A stretch of DNA of 64,000 nt from Neobacillus sp. DY30. Lineage in GTDB: Bacteria; Bacillota; Bacilli; Bacillales; Cytobacillaceae. The notes under the pieces are model-generated. The model saw only the letters and a list, made by a program, of their open reading frames with translations. It had not been told where the DNA came from and ran no database searches. Where the stretch lies: positions 3,352,001-3,416,000 of the forward strand of contig NZ_CP126093.1 in NCBI RefSeq assembly GCF_030123065.1, read 5' to 3'. Numbering within the stretch: position 1 is the first letter of the stretch; every line of letters begins with the position of its first letter. Shown here in pieces: positions 52,698-60,586 of this stretch. The translations under genes were made by a program, and so were the position numbers.

Positions 52698-55040
52698 ATG
52701 ATAAGACAACAAATGAATTCGATAAACGATAATGAAAAATTACTCCAGTGGGAAAATGAACTGAATGAAATAGGGTTTATTTCCAATGAAAATGAGCTAT
52801 TAACAGCCCTACGCACGGAATCTAATCCGGTCCTTTTATCAAGGATGTTAACAGTCGCTGCCTTATCGCGTCTAGCACATAATAACCAAGATTCATTAGC
52901 TTCGGCGTGGCTTCAGAAAGCATTAGAATTATATCCAGAAAATAAAAAGGCAAAGTCTTATTTCATTCAATACGACTGGAAGAAGAAGAAAGATATTTTA
53001 GATGTTTTAACGTTCCCTGCTATACGGGAAACAGATAATCGAACAGCAAAGAAAAAAACCGCGGAACAATACATACAAATTTGCCAAAGTTTCTTAGCAG
53101 AGGCAGATGATCAATTCGAGGATCTAAACGGAAAAATGAATCTCGCTCAAACGCTTGGAAACGAGCCGCTGTTCAATCAATACAAAGACCTTACTGAAAT
53201 TCTGTCTACTGTAATTGAGGTCTGTGGTAACCTCCTGAATGCCGCTGAGGATTATGAGGAATCCATTAAGGGTGTTTTCCATACAGCAACCTATATCGAT
53301 GACTTGAAATTACATTTATCTCACATCGAAGACATAAAAAAAGACTGGCACAAGGTCTTTTTAATCGAAGAAGATGATAATCAAGATTCAAAAAATGCCT
53401 TAGACGAATTAAATGAAATGATTGGAATGGAAGTCGTAAAAAAACGAGTCAATGATTTTTATCAGTTTTTAAAATACCAGAATGACCGTAAAAAACTAGG
53501 ATTCCAAACAAAAGATGAATTAAGTCTTAATATGGTTCTCACTGGAAATCCTGGTACCGGAAAAACAACCATCGCTAGGTTATTGGCGAAAATCTATCAC
53601 GAGCTCGAGGTCCTGCCGCGGCCAGAAGTCATTGAAACGGATCGATCGCAGCTTGTAGGGGCGTTCGTAGGTCAAACCGAGGAAAACGTACGAGCAGTAG
53701 TTGAAAAAGCAATTGGCGGAGTTTTATTCATTGATGAAGCTTATAGTTTAAAACGAGAAGGACAAACAGGAAATGATTATGGGCAAACAGCTGTTGATAC
53801 GCTTGTTTCCCTTATGACGGGAAAGGAATACGGTGGTAAATTCGCTGTTATTCTTGCAGGTTATCCGGATGAAATGCGTATTTTTTTGGATGCCAATCCA
53901 GGATTAAGGAGCCGCTTCCCTCAATCCAATCTCATTCATTTGCACAATTATTCCAATGAAGAATTAATTTTAATTGCGGAAAAAATAGCCTCTGAAAATG
54001 ATTATATTCTTACCGAGGAAGCGAAGATAGAAATCAATCATCGCCTTGAACAGGAACGGGTAGATGATACTTTTGGCAATGCTAGATCTGTCCATAATAT
54101 TGTCTTGGATGCAATTTTCAAAAAAGGTTCCGATCATCTCTTTTCCGAGGAAGATATTCTTACCTACACGTTTTTGGATAAAGAAGACTTTAAGGTAGAA
54201 AAGGATGAACACCGGGAATCACCGTTTGATAAATTAGAACGGTTAATTGGCTTAAACGAGCTTAAAGGTGAATTGGAGAAACTCGTTTCCTTTGTTAAAA
54301 TGCAGCAGTTTAGAAAAGAAAAAAAGCTTCCAACAGTACCCATACAGCTGCATTCTGTGTTTACAGGTAACCCGGGCACTGGTAAAACAACCGTAGCTAA
54401 AATTTACGCTGAACTTCTAAAAGAATGCGGGATGTTAAAAAGAGGTCATTTAATTGTCGCCAGCAGGGCCGATTTCGTTGCAGGGTACGTGGGTCAAACG
54501 GCAGGAAAAACAAAGAAGAAGATACGGGAAGCGCTGGGCGGGGTGTTATTTATTGATGAAGCCTATTCACTCTTAAGCCAAACAGCAGGGGATTTTGGTA
54601 AAGAAGTAGTAGACACCCTTGTAGATGAAATGACCAAGCATAATGAGAATCTTGTAGTGGTGCTTGCTGGTTATCCAAAAGAAATGGATCAGTTATTAGA
54701 GAGCAACCCTGGGCTGCGTTCTCGGTTTAAGAAGTTCTTTCTGTTCCCAGATTATTCAGCAGAAGAGCTGCTAGCCATTATCGAGACTTACGTAGAAAGT
54801 TTTAAATACCACCTTAGTGAAGGAGCACGCGCTCTTTTAAAACAAAGTATTGAAAATCATACATTCACTGGAAACGGAAGATTTGCTGCTAATTTGGCAG
54901 ATGAGATGATTCAAGCCCAAGCTATGAGGCTTATGGGAGCAGCAGAGGATGAGGAGTTATTAGAGAAAGCCATTCATATCGAAAGTGAAGATGTGGAAAA
55001 GGCGCTAGATAAATTTCATTTAAGCAGAGAAGGGGAATAA
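52698..55040 (+). CDS. Double AAA+ ATPase of the CbxX/CfxQ (SpoVK-like) family
   Basis: 780 residues. A helical N-terminal domain of about 230 residues is followed by two AAA+ modules. The first has LTGNPGTGKTTIARL, GAFVGQTEENVRAVV, GVLFIDEAYSL and GLRSRFP; the second has FTGNPGTGKTTVAKI, GYVGQTAGKTKKKIREA, GVLFIDEAYSLL and GLRSRF. Both Walker A and B sites and arginine fingers look intact. This family includes SpoVK, rubisco activase CbbX and the ESX protein EccA, so a remodelling role on a protein target is likely. It is inserted between tlp and yneP, where B. subtilis has no such gene. GAAGTGATT is its binding site. Confidence 0.85.
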   Translation: MIRQQMNSINDNEKLLQWENELNEIGFISNENELLTALRTESNPVLLSRMLTVAALSRLAHNNQDSLASAWLQKALELYPENKKAKSYFIQYDWKKKKDILDVLTFPAIRETDNRTAKKKTAEQYIQICQSFLAEADDQFEDLNGKMNLAQTLGNEPLFNQYKDLTEILSTVIEVCGNLLNAAEDYEESIKGVFHTATYIDDLKLHLSHIEDIKKDWHKVFLIEEDDNQDSKNALDELNEMIGMEVVKKRVNDFYQFLKYQNDRKKLGFQTKDELSLNMVLTGNPGTGKTTIARLLAKIYHELEVLPRPEVIETDRSQLVGAFVGQTEENVRAVVEKAIGGVLFIDEAYSLKREGQTGNDYGQTAVDTLVSLMTGKEYGGKFAVILAGYPDEMRIFLDANPGLRSRFPQSNLIHLHNYSNEELILIAEKIASENDYILTEEAKIEINHRLEQERVDDTFGNARSVHNIVLDAIFKKGSDHLFSEEDILTYTFLDKEDFKVEKDEHRESPFDKLERLIGLNELKGELEKLVSFVKMQQFRKEKKLPTVPIQLHSVFTGNPGTGKTTVAKIYAELLKECGMLKRGHLIVASRADFVAGYVGQTAGKTKKKIREALGGVLFIDEAYSLLSQTAGDFGKEVVDTLVDEMTKHNENLVVVLAGYPKEMDQLLESNPGLRSRFKKFFLFPDYSAEELLAIIETYVESFKYHLSEGARALLKQSIENHTFTGNGRFAANLADEMIQAQAMRLMGAAEDEELLEKAIHIESEDVEKALDKFHLSREGE

Positions 55041-55044
55041 AAGA

Positions 55045-55473
55045 ATGGACAATGTATTTATTTCTACAAGAGAGATTCAACTTTTATACGCGGATACCGA
55101 TATGATGGGAGTAATCTATCATGCTAACTATTTGAAATATTTTGAGCTCGGAAGAAGCGGGTTGATTGAGGATCTTGGATATAGTTATGTAGATATGGAG
55201 AACGCTGGATATTTTGCGCCCGTATATGACATCCAAGCAACCTATAAAAAACCGTTACGATACGGCGATAGGGGTTTCGTAAAGACGTGGATTGAGAGTA
55301 ATAATGGACTTAAAACAGTCTATGGCTATGCCATTATGAATGGTGACGAGGAAGTTTGTGCAGAAGGAACCTCGACTCATATTGTTGTCAAAAAGGACAA
55401 CTTTAGACCAATCGCTTTTAAAAAAGCGTTTCCTGAATGGTTCCTGAAATATGAAGAAATAAAGAAAAAGTAA
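55045..55473 (+). CDS. yneP: Acyl-CoA thioesterase, 4HBT/YbgC type
   Basis: 142 residues, single hotdog domain: YADTDMMGVIYHANYLKYFELGR with the catalytic Asp (D in YADTD, HANY segment). It cleaves short acyl-CoA. The gene lies 4 nt after the AAA+ gene and precedes yneQ, which fits B. subtilis yneP. AGAAGGGGA before the ATG. Confidence 0.88.
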   Translation: MDNVFISTREIQLLYADTDMMGVIYHANYLKYFELGRSGLIEDLGYSYVDMENAGYFAPVYDIQATYKKPLRYGDRGFVKTWIESNNGLKTVYGYAIMNGDEEVCAEGTSTHIVVKKDNFRPIAFKKAFPEWFLKYEEIKKK

Positions 55474-55498
55474 TGGAATGAACTTTGGGGTGAGTTTA

Positions 55499-55789
55499 TT
55501 GGCATTTGGAATCAAAAAACAGGAAGTAAGAGATTGGAAAAAAAAAATTGATAATGGGGAAATCGCATTTTTAACCCATTATTGGCTGGATGATCGCTTC
55601 CCAGGCTGTAAAACCGTTACTAAGGTAGGCTGCCATGACCTTGAAAAGCTGGCTGAATGGGGAAGAAAATATGGGTTGAAAAAAGAATGGATACATCACC
55701 GCCGTGACGGGTATTCACATTTTGATTTAATTGGCGAAAGGCAAAAAGAAATATTACATAAAGAAGGGTTACAAAATCATATTTGGTGA
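55499..55789 (+). CDS. yneQ: YneQ-like protein, unknown function
   Basis: 96 residues from TTG 55499 (MAFGIKKQEVRDWKK), with GGGGTGAG ahead; ATG 55478 is the alternative. Sequence includes EIAFLTHYWLDDRFPGCKTVTKVGC and the late HRRDGYSHFDLIG. I believe it is the counterpart of B. subtilis YneQ from its position between yneP and yneR. No enzymatic motif is known. Confidence 0.75.
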   Translation: MAFGIKKQEVRDWKKKIDNGEIAFLTHYWLDDRFPGCKTVTKVGCHDLEKLAEWGRKYGLKKEWIHHRRDGYSHFDLIGERQKEILHKEGLQNHIW

Positions 55790-55808
55790 TAAGAGAGGAG
55801 ATGAACCC

Positions 55809-56720
55809 ATGATGAAATTGGGTATCATCGGAATTGGGGATATTGCTAAAAAAGCATATCTGCCCGTTATTAGTAAGCTGGCTAATGTGGAAATGCACGT
55901 ATTCACTAGAAATACAGAGGTCTTAAGGGAAATCAGTAATCAATATCGCTACCCCAATACTCATTCTAGCCTCACATCAATCATTGAAAGCGGGATAAAG
56001 GGAGCATTTGTTCACTCGTCAACCGAATCACACGAAAACATTGTAAGAGAACTCTTACAAAACGGTATTCATGTTTATGTAGACAAGCCAATCACCTATC
56101 ACTTGGAAACCACCAAGGAGCTTGTAGAATTAGCTGAGAACAAAGGTCTTATTCTAATGACTGGTTTTAATAGGAGGTTTGCCCCTTTTTATCGGACTAT
56201 GGCAGAAGTGGATGAACCAACTATGATTATCATGCAAAAGAATCGCCATGCACTCCCTGGTACTATTCGTGCCTTTGTTTATGATGACTTCATCCATGTT
56301 CTAGATACGGTCCGTTATGTATTCAAAGATGAAATTGAGGACATCACCGTCCATGGAAGAGTAATGAATGGCTTACTTTATCATGTTGTAGTTCAATTGA
56401 TTTCTAAGGCCACAACAGGCCTGGCAATTATGAATCGCGACAGCGGAGCGGTTGAAGAAAAGTTAGAGGTAATGGGACCAAAAGAGAAAAGGGTCGTACA
56501 TGATCTTGACCAATTAACGATTCTCCGTGATCAGGAAGTAATTGTAAAATCTTTTGCCAACTGGGATTCTACTTTATACAAAAGAGGATTTGAACAGATA
56601 GTCGCAGAATTTATTGATGCCATCACTACTAACCAATTTCCATCGATTACAGCAAGAGATTCGTTAAGGACGCATGAAATTTGTGAACATATTGTCGAAC
56701 AGCTTGAGAGATTGGTATGA
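55809..56720 (+). CDS. Gfo/Idh/MocA-family oxidoreductase
   Basis: 303 residues. N-terminal Rossmann domain with GIIGIGDIAKKAYLPV, then HSSTESH and VDKPITYHLETTKELVELAE (EKP-type motif, here DKP), and a C-terminal alpha/beta substrate domain with LDTVRYVF. NAD(P)-dependent sugar or inositol-type oxidoreductase of unknown substrate. GAGAGGAGATG ahead. It lies between yneQ and yneR, where B. subtilis has none, so it looks inserted. Confidence 0.85.
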   Translation: MMKLGIIGIGDIAKKAYLPVISKLANVEMHVFTRNTEVLREISNQYRYPNTHSSLTSIIESGIKGAFVHSSTESHENIVRELLQNGIHVYVDKPITYHLETTKELVELAENKGLILMTGFNRRFAPFYRTMAEVDEPTMIIMQKNRHALPGTIRAFVYDDFIHVLDTVRYVFKDEIEDITVHGRVMNGLLYHVVVQLISKATTGLAIMNRDSGAVEEKLEVMGPKEKRVVHDLDQLTILRDQEVIVKSFANWDSTLYKRGFEQIVAEFIDAITTNQFPSITARDSLRTHEICEHIVEQLERLV

Positions 56721-56721
56721 G

Positions 56722-56762
56722 AGAAAGCACACATGAAGAAATAACTTCATGTGTGCTTTCAT
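56722..56762. terminator. Bidirectional terminator
   Basis: GAAAGCACACATGAAG with the exact inverse CTTCATGTGTGCTTTC, 16-bp stem. Confidence 0.9.
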
Positions 56763-56770
56763 TAGGTTGA

Positions 56771-57064
56771 TTAAGCTTTTTTGTAATCGAGGATAGGCTC
56801 TGCATATTTTTCATGTAAATCAACGATTAAATCGTGTTCATCGAAATACCATAAATCTTTTTCTTCCACATAAAACGTTATTCCATCTTGAATTGTCTTT
56901 GCACCAATATCATCCGGTTCATCATTAGAAATTCCCAGCGAAAATCCTTTTTGCACCGGGCTATGCCCTCCATAACGAACATAGAAACGGACAAAATCTC
57001 CGGTTTTTAGATTAAGTTCTTGTTTGTACCACGCTGCTGCGGCACTGCTGATTTGGATGTTCAT
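56771..57064 (-). CDS. yneR: HesB/IscA-like protein YneR
   Basis: 97 residues. WYKQELNLKTGDFVRFYVRYGGHSPVQKGFSLGI matches YneR of B. subtilis, a HesB-like protein lacking the three conserved Cys of IscA; GG-H-S is at the place of the first Cys region. The role is unknown. Contrast with the selenium-bearing HesB-like protein at 59205-59495, 2 kb away. GAAAGGAGA before the ATG. Confidence 0.88.
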   Translation of the reverse strand: MNIQISSAAAAWYKQELNLKTGDFVRFYVRYGGHSPVQKGFSLGISNDEPDDIGAKTIQDGITFYVEEKDLWYFDEHDLIVDLHEKYAEPILDYKKA

Positions 57065-57139
57065 CTGTTTCTCCTTTCAAAATACCTCTGTCGTTATTAT
57101 ATAATAAAGCTCCTAAAATTATCGATGATGTTGCTTCAA

Positions 57140-57883
57140 CTATAAGATTGGCAGTTGAATCCAGCCAATTAGGAATGCGGACAATAACACCAATGTATGA
57201 ACCCCAATAGCTGGAAAAATGCTTGTAAATTTAGTGGTTAAGAATCCAAATATTAGCCCGAAAGTTAGATACAATAGAACAACAGATGGACCAAATCCAA
57301 ATATCGTCGTATTAACACTAAAGGCGATGCTAGTATACAGAATGGCAGTTTTTTCACTCATGATTTTAATCATTTGTGTTAACAGAATACCGCGCCATAT
57401 CACTTCCTGTACGATGGCATGAATAAGTGAGAATGTGAAAAGAGCGAGGAAAACGTCAATCCTACCCTTTATAAAAAATAAAAAAAGAAATCCTGCAGCA
57501 ATAAGAAGCAAATAGCTGAAAAAAATACGAAATGATTTCGGTTTATTAAAATAGAAGCTGATTCTTTTATGGAACTGCTTGATGACATAACACATCGTTA
57601 GGGTAGGAATGATAAACAAAATTTGATTCACGAGTACCAGGTAGAAAGGATTCTCAATCAACCCATCGATAAACTTATCTAGGTAAATGACAATCAAATT
57701 ACTACCAAAGAAAGAAATAATTACCCATGCAAATAAACGATTTTCTTCCCTAAGGAATGAAAGCACCAGTAATAAACCTAGGATCATCCAAAAGAAGGGA
57801 CTATAATGATTCCTAGTAAACAAATAAACTAAGACAATAAACAATAAGGATAAAAAGTTACCTTGATAGTAGTTTTGTTTCAT
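57140..57883 (-). CDS. CPBP (CAAX protease-like) membrane protein with altered active site
   Basis: 247 residues, about eight spans, of the CPBP/Abi family. The place of motif 1 (EExxxR) reads VQEVIWRGIL, so the first Glu is Gln. Motif 2 (FxxxH) reads FSVNT, without His. Motif 3 reads HTLVL, without the usual Asn four residues after the His. I infer loss of protease activity or a different role. ATG 57883 has GGAAGGATG ahead. The gene is not present in the B. subtilis order between yneR and plsY. Confidence 0.7.
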   Translation of the reverse strand: MKQNYYQGNFLSLLFIVLVYLFTRNHYSPFFWMILGLLLVLSFLREENRLFAWVIISFFGSNLIVIYLDKFIDGLIENPFYLVLVNQILFIIPTLTMCYVIKQFHKRISFYFNKPKSFRIFFSYLLLIAAGFLFLFFIKGRIDVFLALFTFSLIHAIVQEVIWRGILLTQMIKIMSEKTAILYTSIAFSVNTTIFGFGPSVVLLYLTFGLIFGFLTTKFTSIFPAIGVHTLVLLSAFLIGWIQLPIL

Positions 57884-57910
57884 TCCGGAACATCCTTCCA
57901 AATACTTATA

Positions 57911-57937
57911 AAAAGGCTCCGTTCTAACGGAGCCTTT
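57911..57937 (-). terminator. Terminator overlapping the end of the CapA-type gene
   Basis: AAAGGCTCCG and CGGAGCCTTT on the minus strand with TTAGAA loop and T tail; the stop codon of the gene lies in the loop. Confidence 0.8.
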
Positions 57938-59075
57938 GAGTCATATGATCTTGAATTTCCTGATATTTTGCTGAAGCATTTTGGAGTCCAAAAGAACCGG
58001 CTTTTTCGAGTGGTACTACTTGATAGTTTCTATTTTGTTGGCTTGAAACATAGGTTGGATAAAATGCAGGGTTGGACAATTCGATGGACTTTCCTGTTTC
58101 GGTAACATGTTTTGTAATTTCAACGGTTGCCATGCCGCCAATATCTTTATAGTCCCGTACCTGCCCAGAAATGAAATTACCTAAGGAATAAATAACAAAT
58201 GAGTTTCTTCCATCTACTGTTTTAATCCATTCCATCGGCTGAAGCACGTGTGGGTGAGAGCCGAAAATGATATCTACACCTTCGTTTGCAAGGAAGTTAG
58301 CCAAGTCCTTTTGTTCACTTGTGGGGATTCGCTGGTATTCATTTCCCCAATGGATACTCATGATCACAACATCCGCTTCTTTTTTCGCCCTATGAATTTC
58401 ATCGCTCATTATATCACGATTAATCAGGTTTACTAAGAAATCCTTTCCATCTGGTACAGGTATTCCATTTGTGCCGTATGTATAAGATAGAAAAGCTAAT
58501 TTTATGCCATTTTTATGAAGGATTCTTAATTTTTGACGGTCCTGTTCATTTAAAAAGCTTCCGACATGGGGCAGACCAATACTATTTAAATAATCTGTTG
58601 CAGAAAGAATACCACGTTCACCTTTGTCTAACGTATGATTGTTTGCAAGAGAGACGATATCGACCCCTGTATTAACGAGAGCGTCTGCGACTTCATGTGG
58701 ACTATTAAACATGGGATAACTTGACACACCAATATCAACGCCGCCTAACATACTTTCTTGATTCGCCGTAAGAACATCAGGGGATTCTAATATACTTTTA
58801 ACATTTTCGAAGATAGGGTTGAAATCATATTGAGTGCCATTAAAAGCATCCTGATAAACAGTATCATGAATCAAAATGTCTCCGATTGCACCTATGGTTA
58901 ATTTTTCAGTCAATGTCCTGGCAATAACGGGTTGATATCTCAGAGAATGCTCCTTGGCGGAATGTACTTTGGCTTCATCAGCCTTATTATTGTGTTGTTG
59001 AATCAAAACTGCCGACGCAAGAAGAATACACGCAGAAATGATGAATACAGACGTAAAAATGGCTTTCTTTTTCAT
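57924..59075 (-). CDS. CapA-family metallophosphatase-like protein
   Basis: 383 residues: N-terminal membrane anchor (about 6-24), then the CapA/PgsA fold with IGAIGDILIHD, NNHTLDKGERG, SIHWGNEYQR and FGSHPHVLQPMEW, the calcineurin-like metal sites. CapA members take part in poly-gamma-glutamate synthesis or act as phosphatases; here no capB or capC is seen, so capsule synthesis is unproven. It lies on the minus strand next to the CPBP gene; the terminator at its end separates them. Confidence 0.85.
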   Translation of the reverse strand: MKKKAIFTSVFIISACILLASAVLIQQHNNKADEAKVHSAKEHSLRYQPVIARTLTEKLTIGAIGDILIHDTVYQDAFNGTQYDFNPIFENVKSILESPDVLTANQESMLGGVDIGVSSYPMFNSPHEVADALVNTGVDIVSLANNHTLDKGERGILSATDYLNSIGLPHVGSFLNEQDRQKLRILHKNGIKLAFLSYTYGTNGIPVPDGKDFLVNLINRDIMSDEIHRAKKEADVVIMSIHWGNEYQRIPTSEQKDLANFLANEGVDIIFGSHPHVLQPMEWIKTVDGRNSFVIYSLGNFISGQVRDYKDIGGMATVEITKHVTETGKSIELSNPAFYPTYVSSQQNRNYQVVPLEKAGSFGLQNASAKYQEIQDHMTQRLR

Positions 59076-59204
59076 AATTTCTCCTCCATGTTTTGTTTTG
59101 AGGCAAAATATTTTAAACCATTCTACCCATACTATAATATATTTATATGCTATTTTTCGACTTTTTTCTTTATAATTCGGAAAAATTTAAGGAGGTGGTT
59201 GGTT

Positions 59205-59495
59205 TTGTTTAAAATAACAGAGAGTGCATGCCATATATTAGAAGATGTTATCGCGAGAGAAAGGCAGACACCTAATGAGGAACTTTTAGTCCGATTGAGT
59301 ATGGGGGTTGGTTGAGGCGGTCCCAAACTCAATCTGTCTCTGGAAGAGCGGAAAATTACTGGGGATCAACTATTTGAATTTGGAGGGGTCAAGATCCTTA
59401 TTCATGAACAAGATTACATTCATTTTAATCAAACCAAGCTTGACTATAGCAGTAATGAAAAAGGAAGGTATTCATTTAAGCTAATAAAAATGTAA
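59205..59495 (+). CDS. HesB-like selenoprotein (Sec37)
   Basis: 96 residues. TTG start (MFKITESACHIL) with AAGGAGGTGG ahead. TGA at 59313-59315 interrupts the frame, which then continues to TAA 59493. The UGA is in LSMGVGUGGPKLNLSLEE, the G-x-G-U-G-G pattern of the HesB-like selenoproteins known from Firmicutes, where the Sec corresponds to the first metal/cluster Cys of IscA-type proteins (LxVxxxGCxG). The later part (DQLFEFGGVKILIHEQDYI) follows the HesB fold. I infer a redox or metal-cluster role. The SECIS hairpin is not as clear here as in the other three. Divergent from the CapA-like gene. Confidence 0.85.
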
Positions 59496-59496
59496 T

Positions 59497-59528
59497 AAAA
59501 GGAGTCTCCGATGAGGGACTCCTTTTTA
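59497..59528. terminator. Intrinsic terminator after the HesB-like gene
   Basis: AAAAGGAGTC and GACTCCTTTTT around TCCGATGAGG; works for both convergent genes. Confidence 0.85.
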
Positions 59529-59535
59529 CGTATTA

Positions 59536-59709
59536 CTATTCCAGTTCTTCGAAGAAATCGATTAGTTCGTCAAAATTCTTTGTTACTTTGTATGGAAATT
59601 TTTCCGGCAGGTCATCCATTAAACACTGATAAAATTCAATGACAAATTCTTCGTCATCATTTGTTGTAACGTCGGTTGAAAAAAGTAAGGTTTGTTTACG
59701 GTCAGACAT
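59536..59709 (-). CDS. Small acidic protein, unknown
   Basis: 57 residues: MSDRKQTLLFSTDVTTNDDEEF then FYQCLMDDLPEKFPYK and an acidic end FFEELE. GGAGGGATG precedes three consecutive ATGs (59715, 59712, 59709); 59709 is spaced best. Not recognised; too short for a domain. Confidence 0.65.
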   Translation of the reverse strand: MSDRKQTLLFSTDVTTNDDEEFVIEFYQCLMDDLPEKFPYKVTKNFDELIDFFEELE

Positions 59710-59807
59710 CATCATCCCTCCAAGGGTTCCTTTACCTTTATTTTACTTTATCAAAGGGAAAGAAAATGACTGGGATTATGACTGTTTCATGAAAGTTAGT
59801 TTCTAAA

Positions 59808-59830
59808 GAAAAATGGCTCTAAGGAGCCAA
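59808..59830 (-). terminator. Intrinsic terminator after plsY
   Basis: GGCTC-CTTA-GAGCC on the minus strand, followed by ATTTTTCTT. Confidence 0.7.
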
Positions 59831-59840
59831 AATCGATTCC

Positions 59841-60428
59841 TTAAAGCCATTTAATTTTAGGTTCTGTTTTATTCATGATTCTTTTAATATTAGCACGATG
59901 ACGATAAATTACAAATGAGGCCAAAAGAGTTACTGCAATAAGGAGCGGTACATCCCCATCAATCGCAGCATAAATCACTGCACAAATTCCAGCGAGCATA
60001 GATGATAACGATACGTACTTTGTTAAGTAAAGACTTAGAAAAAAGACCAAGAAAATTGTTAAAAACATAAGCGGGGAACAAAACAATAAAACACCGCCAG
60101 ATGTGGCTACTGCTTTGCCGCCTCGAAAGCCAGCAAAGATTGGATAGGTGTGTCCGATAACGGCAAAAACCCCAGGAAGTAAAGGATTTATATCATCTAG
60201 TCCAAATATGACAGGCAAGGAAGCAGCTAATGTTCCTTTTAGGATATCAGCCAATGTTACAGCTATACCTGCTTTTACTCCTAATGTTCGAAATGTATTT
60301 GTTCCTCCTAAGTTCCCACTTCCATGTTCACGGATATCTGTTTTATAAAAAACTTTACCAATGATTAAACCAGAGGGAATGGACCCTAACAGGTAGGCGA
60401 TTATTAAAACTAAACCAATTTGAACCAT
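59841..60428 (-). CDS. plsY: Acyl-phosphate:glycerol-3-phosphate acyltransferase PlsY
   Basis: 195 residues with about five spans and the motifs [21 protein letters not shown] and [18 protein letters not shown]. It moves an acyl group from acyl-phosphate to glycerol-3-phosphate, the first step of phospholipid synthesis. ATG 60428 has AAGGAG 9 nt ahead; TTG 60431 also in frame. In B. subtilis plsY (yneS) lies between yneR and yneT and close to parE, as here. Confidence 0.95.
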   Translation of the reverse strand: MVQIGLVLIIAYLLGSIPSGLIIGKVFYKTDIREHGSGNLGGTNTFRTLGVKAGIAVTLADILKGTLAASLPVIFGLDDINPLLPGVFAVIGHTYPIFAGFRGGKAVATSGGVLLFCSPLMFLTIFLVFFLSLYLTKYVSLSSMLAGICAVIYAAIDGDVPLLIAVTLLASFVIYRHRANIKRIMNKTEPKIKWL

Positions 60429-60586
60429 CAATGATTTCTCCTTCTATAAATAGTGCATGTCCTGTTATTTTACCATGTAATGGTGAAATAACACTACCCA
60501 CTGCATGTAACTAATTCAAAAAATGCATAAAAATCCCTTCTCAATTTTTCGTGGATACCGTACCATAGAGGTGAGGAGGAAAAAAG

